Of a DNA stretch of 7,892 nucleotides, positions 1 through 6,410 are shown piece after piece (the stretch's first letter is position 1; each line of letters opens with the position of its first letter). A program made the position numbers and the translations under genes. Below the pieces are notes generated by a model. The model was not told where the DNA came from and searched no databases. It was given only the letters and a program-made list of their open reading frames with translations. The stretch spans positions 1 through 7,892 of the forward strand of contig QQUO01000190.1 of NCBI GenBank assembly GCA_008501575.1, in the 5' to 3' direction. The DNA is from Pseudomonadota bacterium. Lineage in GTDB: Bacteria > Pseudomonadota > Gammaproteobacteria > Xanthomonadales > Marinicellaceae.

Positions 1-144
1 TGGTTCACAGCGCAATTTCGCCAGGCAACAACGCAGCACACTTGGCAGAAAGACATTGATGGTATCAGCGGCGCCACCTTGTCAGTGAATGCCTTGAAAA
101 AACAGGTGACCACAGCCCTGGCGTTAAATTCATTGATCCCATGA
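1..144 (+). CDS. FMN-binding domain protein, C-terminal 47 residues (partial at 5' edge)
   Basis: Only the last 47 residues are in the window; frame 1 is open from the first base to the TGA at 142-144. The segment contains DGISGATLS (visible residues 20-28). This matches the D-x-x-S-G-A-T-x-S/T motif in FMN-binding domains of the NqrC/RnfG type, where ApbE attaches FMN through a phosphoester to the Thr, here encoded at 76-78. Proteins with this domain carry electrons on the outer face of the inner membrane. The stop overlaps the start of the next gene (ATGA, 141-144), so the two are very probably translated together. The partner has two predicted membrane helices of PepSY type, which fits an envelope redox pair. 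The N-terminus, any signal peptide and the rest of the domain lie outside the window. The domain call is from the motif and context only. Confidence 0.72.
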   Translation, partial: WFTAQFRQATTQHTWQKDIDGISGATLSVNALKKQVTTALALNSLIP

Positions 145-869
145 AGATCCGCCGAAAATTACGCTTTTTACATCGATGGCTGGGCTTATTAACGTCGTTA
201 TGGGTAATCCAATTGGCCTTCACCGGCCTGTTGTTACAACAAACCGATAAATTGTCTTTGGACAAGCGGTATGTTGATTCGGTGTGGCTGCTGGAATGGT
301 TTGGTTATGGCCAGAAAACCCAAGCGTTTCGCCATCAAGGAGAGGTCATTTATCAAGTGGATGACCGTTTACTGATGGCTGACAAGGTGCAACGACTGTC
401 GCAAACGGTTCATTTTGCGGCTAAAAAAAATAAGCTGTGGCTGGCAGCGACCGAGCAGGCCTTATATGGCTTAAACCATAATAATGAAGTCATCTGGCGA
501 CTTGATGATTTTGATGGTTTACCGACACCACTGCATAATTTACATGTCGATGAGCATATCTGGATAAAACATAACAAGCAATGGTATCAAATCAATGCAC
601 AATTTGTGATTACCCCAAGTGCGGCACCCATCGGCGGCATTAATCATGCCCAAAAAGATAATCTCACCGCGGCAGAACGACAAACCGTGTTACCGAAAAC
701 CTTGTCGCAGGTACTCAGTTATGACAAGGTGTTAGCGGATATTCATGCGGGTTATAAAGGATCTGTCTGGCTCAATAGCCTGACGGCTTTGGCATTATTG
801 TATTTGTCCATGTCAGGCATAATCATGTTTTTTAAAAATAAATCAAAAAATCGAAAAAGCCATCTTTAG
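141..869 (+). CDS. PepSY-associated two-helix membrane protein
   Basis: This 242-residue protein has a basic N-terminus with HRWLG at residues 11-15, then a membrane helix at about 16-34. A domain of about 165 residues, probably periplasmic, follows. Then come a D-I-H-A-G element (D200, H202) and a second helix at about 210-231 containing SGIIMFF, with a Lys-rich tail that should stay in the cytoplasm. His residues next to each helix (HRWLG; D-x-H-x-G) and an SG in the last helix are typical of PepSY-associated membrane proteins. In flavin-linked members these helices are thought to pass electrons across the membrane, possibly through haem; that part is inference here. The middle domain is Trp-rich with short repeating strand-like segments, and I cannot show a classical PepSY fold in it. 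No Shine-Dalgarno precedes the ATG, which overlaps the upstream stop, so translational coupling is likely. A likely job is electron relay to the flavinylated neighbour. Confidence 0.6.
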   Translation: MKIRRKLRFLHRWLGLLTSLWVIQLAFTGLLLQQTDKLSLDKRYVDSVWLLEWFGYGQKTQAFRHQGEVIYQVDDRLLMADKVQRLSQTVHFAAKKNKLWLAATEQALYGLNHNNEVIWRLDDFDGLPTPLHNLHVDEHIWIKHNKQWYQINAQFVITPSAAPIGGINHAQKDNLTAAERQTVLPKTLSQVLSYDKVLADIHAGYKGSVWLNSLTALALLYLSMSGIIMFFKNKSKNRKSHL

Positions 870-884
870 TGACTGAAAACCGCC

Positions 885-903
885 AACCGAGTGGTTATTT
901 TTT
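885..903 (+). terminator. Weak rho-independent terminator candidate after the PepSY-type gene
   Basis: AACC (885-888) and GGTT (893-896) can pair around a GAGT loop, followed by one A and six T (898-903). It lies 15 bases past the stop of the PepSY-type gene and before the DUF819 gene. The stem is only 4 bp, so the call is weak and partial readthrough is plausible. No convincing promoter for the next gene was found between 870 and 943. Confidence 0.35.
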
Positions 904-943
904 GTTAAACTAATCCCCTTTAAACCATTCATGGGGTCGTTGC

Positions 944-2188
944 GTGGAACAACAGCACTATTTTATAGAAAGTGATGCCGTCTTATTTGGGGTTTTGGCG
1001 CTTATTTTGGGTGCTATTTTTTACACCAAACAAAGCAAACACCCGGCCTGGGTTAAATTTTACACCTACATTCCGGCTTTATTGCTGTGCTATCTGATTC
1101 CCTCGTTTCTCACCACCTTCGGCTTGATAAACGTTGAAAGCTCTAAACTCTATTATATGGCTTCCAGGTACTTGTTGCCGGCGGCACTGGTGTTGTTGAC
1201 GCTGAGTGTCGATTTAAAAGGCATCATCCGGTTAGGTCCCAAAGCCGGTATTATGTTTCTGACCGGTACCCTGGGAATTGTAATCGGTGGCCCGGTGGCC
1301 TTTATCGTCACCCGTTGGTTATTTCCTGAAGCATTTGCAGGTGCCGGTGCGGATGATACTTGGCGAGGTATGACCACCCTGGCCGGTTCCTGGATTGGCG
1401 GTGGTGCCAATCAAGCGGCCATGATGGAGGTTTGGGAAGTGTCCGGACCTGCCTTTACCCAAATGGTGGCCATTGATGTGGTGTGGGCCAATATTTGGAT
1501 GTCCATTTTATTATTGATGGCCGCACGGTCGGCAAAAATTGATGCCAGAACCGGTGCCGATGTCTCCGCCATCGAACGCATTAAACTTAAAATGGAAACC
1601 TTTCATGAACAAAATCAACGACCGGTCAAAATGGATGATTTAATGTTGATTGCGGCCATTGCCTTTGGCGTAACCGGCATGTCCCATGCCATTGCCAATT
1701 GGTTGGGACCTGCCATCGGTAACAACTTTCCGGTGTTGGCAAGCATCAATTTGGATTCGACCTTTTTCTGGCTGGTAATTATTGCCACTTTGGGTGGGGT
1801 GTTAATGTCTTTTACCAAAGCCAGAAATTTTGAAGGTGCCGGTGCATCAGCGGTGGGCTCAGTGTTTATTTATGTTTTGGTGGCCACCATTGGCTTAAAG
1901 ATGGACGTCACCCAAATAAAACCCTTTTTGTTTGTTATTGGCGGCGTCTGGATTTCCATACATGCCGGCCTGTTACTGTTGGTTGGTAAACTCATCAAAG
2001 CGCCGGTGTTCTTTTTAGCCGTGGGTTCACAAGCCAACGTCGGTGGTGCAGCCTCTGCACCGGTTGTGGCTTCGGCTTTCCATGTGGCCCTGGCACCGGT
2101 GGGTGTGTTGTTGGCTGTTTTTGGCTATGTGCTGGGTACATCTGCCGCCATGCTGACCGGTATTATTTTACAATATCTGGCAACTTAA
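944..2188 (+). CDS. DUF819 family multi-pass membrane protein
   Basis: The 414-residue protein is hydrophobic almost throughout, with roughly ten or more membrane helices, interrupted by a charged cytosolic-looking stretch at about residues 197-230. Two glycine-rich motifs characteristic of DUF819 (YjcL-like) proteins are present: GSWIGGGANQAAM at residues 148-160 and GSQANVGGAASAP at 361-373. They sit in the two halves of the protein and resemble each other, as expected for an inverted-repeat transporter-like fold. The family is widespread in bacteria; its substrate is not known to me, so no transport function is claimed. The start is GTG at 944, with GGGG at 933-936 as a poor ribosome binding site. 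An ATG at 931 is in another frame. The length and the short polar N-terminus suit the family. The DUF4442 gene follows after 3 bases, so the two are probably co-transcribed. Confidence 0.88.
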   Translation: MEQQHYFIESDAVLFGVLALILGAIFYTKQSKHPAWVKFYTYIPALLLCYLIPSFLTTFGLINVESSKLYYMASRYLLPAALVLLTLSVDLKGIIRLGPKAGIMFLTGTLGIVIGGPVAFIVTRWLFPEAFAGAGADDTWRGMTTLAGSWIGGGANQAAMMEVWEVSGPAFTQMVAIDVVWANIWMSILLLMAARSAKIDARTGADVSAIERIKLKMETFHEQNQRPVKMDDLMLIAAIAFGVTGMSHAIANWLGPAIGNNFPVLASINLDSTFFWLVIIATLGGVLMSFTKARNFEGAGASAVGSVFIYVLVATIGLKMDVTQIKPFLFVIGGVWISIHAGLLLLVGKLIKAPVFFLAVGSQANVGGAASAPVVASAFHVALAPVGVLLAVFGYVLGTSAAMLTGIILQYLAT

Positions 2189-2191
2189 ACC

Positions 2192-2671
2192 ATGGGCTTA
2201 TTTAAACTGCTAAAACGCCCCGATACGGCCCCCAAAATGCGCCGTTTAATCAACCTGTACGGCCCTTATCTGGGTGCTGCCATTCGGGTGGATCATATCG
2301 CCGATAACTGGCAATCCACCACAGTCAGTATGCGCCAACGATGGTTTAACAGCAATGCTGTGGGGGTTCATTTTGGTGGTTCTTTGTTTGCCATGGTTGA
2401 TCCGCATTATATGTTGATGTTAATGCGAGTTTTAGGGCCTGATTATATGGTTTGGGATCAATCCGCTTGCATTAAATTTATTAAACCCGGAAAAGGCAAA
2501 GTAACGGCCACCATGACCCTCAGCGACCAGGAGATTGAACGCATTAAACAGGCCACCGCAGGTGGTGAAAAAGACATACCGGTGTATAAGGTCACCATCA
2601 CTGACGATGCCGGAGAGACCGTGGCTGAAGTGGAAAAAAACCTGTATATTCGAAAAAAACATCATGACTGA
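2192..2671 (+). CDS. DUF4442 domain hotdog-fold protein (putative thioesterase-like)
   Basis: This 159-residue protein has the conserved core of DUF4442 proteins, which belong to the hotdog-fold (PaaI/YiiD-like thioesterase) superfamily. NAVGVHFGGSLFAMVDPHY runs from residue 55 to 73, and VWDQSACIKFIKPGKGKV from 87 to 104. The length is normal for a stand-alone single-domain member. The first block corresponds to the hotdog central helix that carries catalytic residues in acyl-CoA thioesterases; D70 is a candidate, by inference. There is no signal peptide or membrane helix, so it should be cytosolic. Substrate and activity are not established for the family as far as I know. The start lies 3 bases after the DUF819 stop without a clear Shine-Dalgarno. 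The last 8 bases overlap the next gene. Both junctions suggest a coupled three-gene unit. Confidence 0.85.
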   Translation: MGLFKLLKRPDTAPKMRRLINLYGPYLGAAIRVDHIADNWQSTTVSMRQRWFNSNAVGVHFGGSLFAMVDPHYMLMLMRVLGPDYMVWDQSACIKFIKPGKGKVTATMTLSDQEIERIKQATAGGEKDIPVYKVTITDDAGETVAEVEKNLYIRKKHHD

Positions 2672-3089
2672 AAAAGAGGATATTGCGGTCACCATCGAAG
2701 GGCAAAAGTATCACCTCGATGTCAACCGACCGCAATCGTTTCAACAAATACCCTGGGCTCAGAGAAAACGCTTAATTCACCTGTTGCAGCTGATGCAAGC
2801 CGCTGATTATGTGGATCCCGAAAAAAATAAAAAAAATGATTCACAACAAGCAACAAACAGCAAGCCCAATCAACCGACCCAATTAACAAAAAAGGTAATC
2901 AAACCACAGCTAAAAAATCCACAGATTCCACCGCATCAAAACACCCCGACTCAAGACAGCGATGTACTGATGCAACGGTTTTTAGCCGAACAAAAAAGCC
3001 ACAAACACACCATCCCCAGTAAAGCCAGTATTTATAAATGGTTTTTGATTGTTTTTGCGATTATTTTTATTGTGATTTTGCTTTTATAA
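2664..3089 (+). CDS. Unrecognised tail-anchored membrane protein
   Basis: I do not recognise this 141-residue protein. Residues 1-50 look folded, with strands followed by an amphipathic helix (roughly WAQRKRLIHLLQLMQAADYV). Residues 51-118 are a low-complexity linker rich in Lys, Asn, Gln, Pro and Thr. The C-terminus is a single membrane helix (about 126-141, WFLIVFAIIFIVILLL) that ends exactly at the stop. That makes it a tail-anchored inner-membrane protein with its N-terminal domain in the cytosol. The ATG at 2664 overlaps the DUF4442 stop by 8 bases. An in-frame ATG at 2535 would add 43 residues but would overlap the previous gene by 137 bases, and those residues do not look like protein sequence, so 2664 is preferred. 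Two A-runs (2821-2827, 2829-2836) fall at the start of the linker. The gene probably ends the DUF819-DUF4442 operon. Confidence 0.7.
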   Translation: MTEKEDIAVTIEGQKYHLDVNRPQSFQQIPWAQRKRLIHLLQLMQAADYVDPEKNKKNDSQQATNSKPNQPTQLTKKVIKPQLKNPQIPPHQNTPTQDSDVLMQRFLAEQKSHKHTIPSKASIYKWFLIVFAIIFIVILLL

Positions 3090-3137
3090 TCAGTTACTAA
3101 TGGCCACAGTCCACAGGCTGACCAGTGGGGTTTGGAC

Positions 3138-3166
3138 TTGAAAAAAAAGCCCGGTTCGGGTATAAC
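3138..3166 (+). promoter_or_regulatory. Sigma70-type promoter for acnA
   Basis: TTGAAA at 3138-3143 and TATAAC at 3161-3166 are separated by exactly 17 bases, which fits a strong housekeeping promoter. Transcription would start near 3172-3174, giving a leader of about 75 bases before the acnA ATG. The spacer starts with an A-run and contains the short inverted repeat CCCG-GTT-CGGG (3150-3160) directly against the -10 element. A second inverted repeat, AGTCCA (3108-3113) and TGGACT (3133-3138), touches the -35. Either could be an operator, but neither matches a regulator site I can name. Confidence 0.65.
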
Positions 3167-3188
3167 AACTGTATCAATATAAACAAAG

Positions 3189-3227
3189 GAATCAGCGGTT
3201 TTAAAGCAACCGGTGGATTCTTTTTTT
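3189..3227 (+). terminator. Terminator-like hairpin with T-run in the acnA leader
   Basis: GAATC (3189-3193) pairs with GATTC (3216-3220), and CGGTT (3196-3200) pairs with AACCG (3208-3212). This gives 10 bp with a 2x3 internal loop and a 7-base apical loop, followed at once by seven T (3221-3227). The form is that of an intrinsic terminator. It lies after the presumed acnA promoter and 10 bases before the ribosome binding site. It may end readthrough from the upstream operon, attenuate acnA, or do both. No alternative antiterminator pairing and no leader peptide were seen. Confidence 0.55.
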
Positions 3228-3237
3228 CATTCAAATA

Positions 3238-3242
3238 AGGAG
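3238..3242 (+). promoter_or_regulatory. Ribosome binding site that sets the acnA start
   Basis: AGGAG lies 6 bases before the ATG at 3249. It is the best Shine-Dalgarno on the plus strand of the window and decides the acnA start in favour of 3249 over an in-frame GTG at 3213, which sits inside the leader hairpin. Confidence 0.85.
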
Positions 3243-3248
3243 TATAAA

Positions 3249-6047
3249 ATGGCTAACCATGACCCGTATGGCGTAAAAAAAACAATTCAAGTTAACAATA
3301 AAAGCTACGACTACTTCAGTTTAAAGGCACTACAAGCACAAGGACATGCCATCGAAAAGTTACCGTTTTCAATTCGTATATTACTGGAAAATGCGGTGCG
3401 TAATTATGATGGATTTGGGGTCACCAAGGAGCACATTGAAACCTTGTTAAACTGGCAGCCAGCTGGATCTGATAATGACATTCCGTTTAAACCCGCACGG
3501 GTTTTGATGCAGGATTTTACCGGGGTACCGGCGGTGGTGGATATCGCCGCGATTCGTTCGGAGGTGGCGCGCAAAGGTAAAAATGTTGATTTAATTAATC
3601 CCCTGATTCCGGTTGATTTAGTGATAGACCATTCGGTGCAAATTGATTACTTTGGTACCGAAGAGTCATTCCAGCGTAATATTGAAATGGAATATGAGCG
3701 CAATCAGGAACGCTATCAATTACTTAAATGGGCGCAAAAATCGTTCTCTAATTTTAGTGTGGTACCACCGGGCATGGGGATTTGCCACCAGGTAAACTTA
3801 GAGTATTTATCGCAAGGCGTTATCGCCCGTGATAATCAGCTTTTTCCTGATACCTTAGTGGGTACCGATAGCCATACCCCGATGGTTAATGGCATCGGGG
3901 TTGTTGGCTGGGGTGTTGGTGGTATTGAAGCCGAAGCGGCTATTTTGGGTCAGCCTATTTACATGATTATGCCTGAAGTGGTGGGCTTAAAACTCACCGG
4001 GGAATTACCATTGGGTTCCACCGCAACAGATTTGGTGCTGACTGTTGCTGAATTATTACGTTCACACGGGGTGGTGGGTAAATTTGTGGAAGTATTTGGT
4101 GATGGTCTCGATGGCTTGTCGGTACCGGACCGTGCAACCTTAGGGAATATGTCGCCGGAATTCGGCTGTACCATCACATACTTCCCGATTGATGCCAAAA
4201 CCCTTGAGTACATGCGTACCAGTAACCGCTCAGAGGAGCAAATTAAACGGGTAGAAGCGTATTGTCGAGAAAACATGCTGTGGCGTGAAAATGAAGACAA
4301 GATTAATTACTCAACCGTTGTTGAGTTGGATATAAGTACGATAAAACCAACCGTCGCCGGCCCTAAATTGCCGCAACAAAAAATCCTACTGGAAAACATT
4401 AAGCCAAAATTCGGTGATTTATTACATGGTGGTTTTGGTCGTTCATATATTGAGCAAAAAGACCGGGAAACCATTGAGGAAATGAAAACGCGATTTCAGG
4501 AAGAAGGTGGTGCTCAGCCTATTGAGAGCCACGACACCAGTAATCTGCAAGATAAACTTCACGGTAAAAAAACAGAAAATGGTCTAAAAAGTGTCTGGAT
4601 CGAGCAAGACCGGGTTAAATATAAGTTTTCCGACGGTTCCATCGCGATCGCTGCCATTACCTCCTGTACCAATACCTCCAACCCGTTTGTGATGATCGGT
4701 GCCGGTTTGATTGCACGCAATGCCCGTAAACGCGGCATTGATGTCAAACCTTGGGTGAAGACCTCTTTGGCACCGGGTTCAAAAGTGGTTACCGACTACC
4801 TCAATAAAGCTGATTTAATGCGTGATTTTGAAGCCTTACAATTTCACCTTGTGGGTTATGGTTGTACTTCCTGTATCGGTAACTCAGGACCTTTGTTACC
4901 GGCAGTGGAACAAGCCGTGAAGCAATATGACATGGTTGCAACTTCGGTGTTATCGGGTAATCGAAACTTTGAAGCGCGTATTCACCCCTTGGTGAAAATG
5001 AACTTTTTAATGTCGCCGATGCTGGTGGTGGCTTTTGCGATTGCCGGTCGAGTCGATATTGACATGGAAAAAGAACCCTTAAGTTATGATAAAAATGAGG
5101 ATCCGGTTTTCCTAAAAGATATCTGGCCCAGTGATGATGAAATTAACGCCATTATGGCCGAGGTATTAACACCAAAAGACTTTGCCAAAAACTACGGTGA
5201 GATATTCGCCGGCAATGAAATTTGGCAGCAATTACCGGTGGCTGAAGGCAGCTTGTATAAATGGGAAGATAAATCCACCTACGTGCAAGAAATCCCCTTC
5301 TTTAAAGATATATCAGAGCAAGCACCGGCTTTACAGGACATTAAGGGTGCACGGGCCTTATTGAAGTTAGGTGACAGTACCTCCACTGACCATATTTCTC
5401 CGGCAGGCTCATTTTCAGCTGACTCTGCAGCGGGTCAATACCTTATGAGTAAAGGCGTGGATCCGGCTGATTTTAACTCCTACGGCTCCAGACGTGGCAA
5501 TGATGAAGTCATGGTGCGGGGTACCTTTGCAAACGTGCGTATTAAAAATGAACTGGTAGAAACTGAAGGCGGCATCACCAAATACTTACCAACCGGTGAG
5601 GAAATGACGGTCTATGATGCGGCGCAAAAATACCGTGAAGACAATACCCCGCTGGTGGTTTTAGCCGGTACTGAATATGGCAGTGGCTCTTCCCGTGATT
5701 GGGCTGCCAAAGGCACTGCTTTATTAGGTATCAAGGCTGTCCTGGTGGATAGTTATGAGCGTATTCATCGCAGCAACCTGGTCGGCATGGGCGTGATGCC
5801 CCTGCAGTACAAAGACGGTGAAAATGCCGCCAGTTTAGGTTTAGATGGCACTGAAACATTTACCATTACCGGAATTGCCGAAGGTCTGAAACCGCACAAA
5901 GAAGTGACTGTTAAAGCCGTTAAAGACAATGGTGAAACGGTTAACTTTAATGCCGTGGCACGGTTAGATTCTGAGATTGAAATCGCTTACTACCAACATG
6001 GTGGTATTTTGCAATATGTACTGCGAGATTTCTTGAAAGACGCTTAA
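3249..6047 (+). CDS. acnA: Aconitate hydratase A
   Basis: This 932-residue cytosolic enzyme interconverts citrate and isocitrate through cis-aconitate in the TCA and glyoxylate cycles. The [4Fe-4S] ligands are C473 (in TSCTNTSNP), C539 and C542 (GCTSCIGNSGP); the 66-residue gap between the first two equals that in E. coli AcnA. Other active-site motifs are DSHT at 207-210, TDHISPAGS near 713-721 and GSGSSRDW at 811-818. The last two lie in the C-terminal swivel domain, so all four aconitase domains are present. It is about 40 residues longer than the 891-residue E. coli AcnA. The extra length is in a charged linker at about 388-448, before the cluster domain; as I recall, roughly 920-residue AcnA with a similar linker exist in Xanthomonadales and Bacteroidetes. 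Motifs and length favour AcnA over AcnB or AcnD. A promoter, hairpin and strong RBS precede it, and a DUF488 gene follows after 3 bases. Confidence 0.96.
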   Translation: MANHDPYGVKKTIQVNNKSYDYFSLKALQAQGHAIEKLPFSIRILLENAVRNYDGFGVTKEHIETLLNWQPAGSDNDIPFKPARVLMQDFTGVPAVVDIAAIRSEVARKGKNVDLINPLIPVDLVIDHSVQIDYFGTEESFQRNIEMEYERNQERYQLLKWAQKSFSNFSVVPPGMGICHQVNLEYLSQGVIARDNQLFPDTLVGTDSHTPMVNGIGVVGWGVGGIEAEAAILGQPIYMIMPEVVGLKLTGELPLGSTATDLVLTVAELLRSHGVVGKFVEVFGDGLDGLSVPDRATLGNMSPEFGCTITYFPIDAKTLEYMRTSNRSEEQIKRVEAYCRENMLWRENEDKINYSTVVELDISTIKPTVAGPKLPQQKILLENIKPKFGDLLHGGFGRSYIEQKDRETIEEMKTRFQEEGGAQPIESHDTSNLQDKLHGKKTENGLKSVWIEQDRVKYKFSDGSIAIAAITSCTNTSNPFVMIGAGLIARNARKRGIDVKPWVKTSLAPGSKVVTDYLNKADLMRDFEALQFHLVGYGCTSCIGNSGPLLPAVEQAVKQYDMVATSVLSGNRNFEARIHPLVKMNFLMSPMLVVAFAIAGRVDIDMEKEPLSYDKNEDPVFLKDIWPSDDEINAIMAEVLTPKDFAKNYGEIFAGNEIWQQLPVAEGSLYKWEDKSTYVQEIPFFKDISEQAPALQDIKGARALLKLGDSTSTDHISPAGSFSADSAAGQYLMSKGVDPADFNSYGSRRGNDEVMVRGTFANVRIKNELVETEGGITKYLPTGEEMTVYDAAQKYREDNTPLVVLAGTEYGSGSSRDWAAKGTALLGIKAVLVDSYERIHRSNLVGMGVMPLQYKDGENAASLGLDGTETFTITGIAEGLKPHKEVTVKAVKDNGETVNFNAVARLDSEIEIAYYQHGGILQYVLRDFLKDA

Positions 6048-6050
6048 TTT

Positions 6051-6410
6051 ATGGGCAAGCCGGATATTGTTATAAAACGGATTTATGAAGATGCAGCGAA
6101 TAGAGACGGCCACCGGGTTCTGGTGGACCGTCTTTGGCCGCGTGGTGTCAGTAAAGATGTGGCGAAGTTGGATGATTGGTGTAAAGATTTGGCACCTTCG
6201 GATGATTTAAGAAAATGGTTTGACCATGACCCCGATAAGTTTGAAGAATTCGCGCAAAAATATAAAAAGGAATTGCAGGGCTGTGAAGCGAAGCTTGATG
6301 AATTGCTTGATATTGCCAAAAATAAACGGGTGACGCTGCTCTACGGTGCCAAAGACGAACAGCATAACCAAGCCGTTGTGTTACGACAAGTTTTATGCGG
6401 TCATGATTGA
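6051..6410 (+). CDS. DUF488 family protein, YeaO-like
   Basis: This 119-residue protein matches the YeaO branch of DUF488 nearly end to end: IKRIYED at 8-14, VLVDRLWPRG at 23-32, LAPSDDLRKWFDHDP at 47-61, and VTLLYGAKDEQHNQA at 94-108. The length is typical. It is soluble, without a signal peptide or membrane helix. Its biochemical role is unknown to me; the conserved Arg, Trp, His and Asp positions suggest an active or binding site. The ATG lies 3 bases after the acnA stop with no clear Shine-Dalgarno. The last 8 bases overlap the yggS-type gene, so it is the middle gene of an acnA-DUF488-yggS unit and is probably made by coupled translation. Confidence 0.9.
   Translation: MGKPDIVIKRIYEDAANRDGHRVLVDRLWPRGVSKDVAKLDDWCKDLAPSDDLRKWFDHDPDKFEEFAQKYKKELQGCEAKLDELLDIAKNKRVTLLYGAKDEQHNQAVVLRQVLCGHD

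Noticed and set aside
904..943. Possible promoter before the DUF819 gene (TTGTTA at 902-907)
   Set aside because: No -10-like hexamer lies 16-18 bases downstream, so it is not supported.
1153..1410. Minus-strand open frame inside the DUF819 gene
   Set aside because: It is the antisense of a conserved membrane-protein region, Pro/Ala-rich, and shows no recognisable domain or start signal.
1340..1860. Recurring GGTGCCGG-like words in the DUF819 gene
   Set aside because: They encode repeated Gly-Ala-Gly stretches of the membrane protein and have no regular spacing, so they are not a DNA repeat element.
2535..2663. Upstream in-frame ATG that would lengthen the tail-anchored protein to 184 residues
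   Set aside because: It would overlap the DUF4442 gene by 137 bases. The added residues are the out-of-frame reading of a conserved gene, while the ATG at 2664 gives a usual stop/start overlap.
3141..3160. Minus-strand intrinsic terminator (CCCG-AAC-CGGG then C and eight T)
   Set aside because: It has the right form, but no minus-strand gene ends there and the same bases fit a promoter spacer better. It is kept only as a possible operator repeat.
3213..3248. In-frame GTG giving acnA 12 more residues
   Set aside because: It lies inside the leader hairpin and has no ribosome binding site. The ATG at 3249 has AGGAG at the right distance, and the family-like N-terminus begins there.
3959..4300. 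Minus-strand open frame inside acnA
   Set aside because: It is antisense to highly conserved aconitase sequence, with Ser/Thr-rich composition typical of shadow frames.
6346..6402. Upstream in-frame ATG for the yggS-type gene
   Set aside because: It lies within conserved DUF488 coding sequence. The 19 extra residues have no counterpart in YggS, whose homology starts at SDIAHNM.
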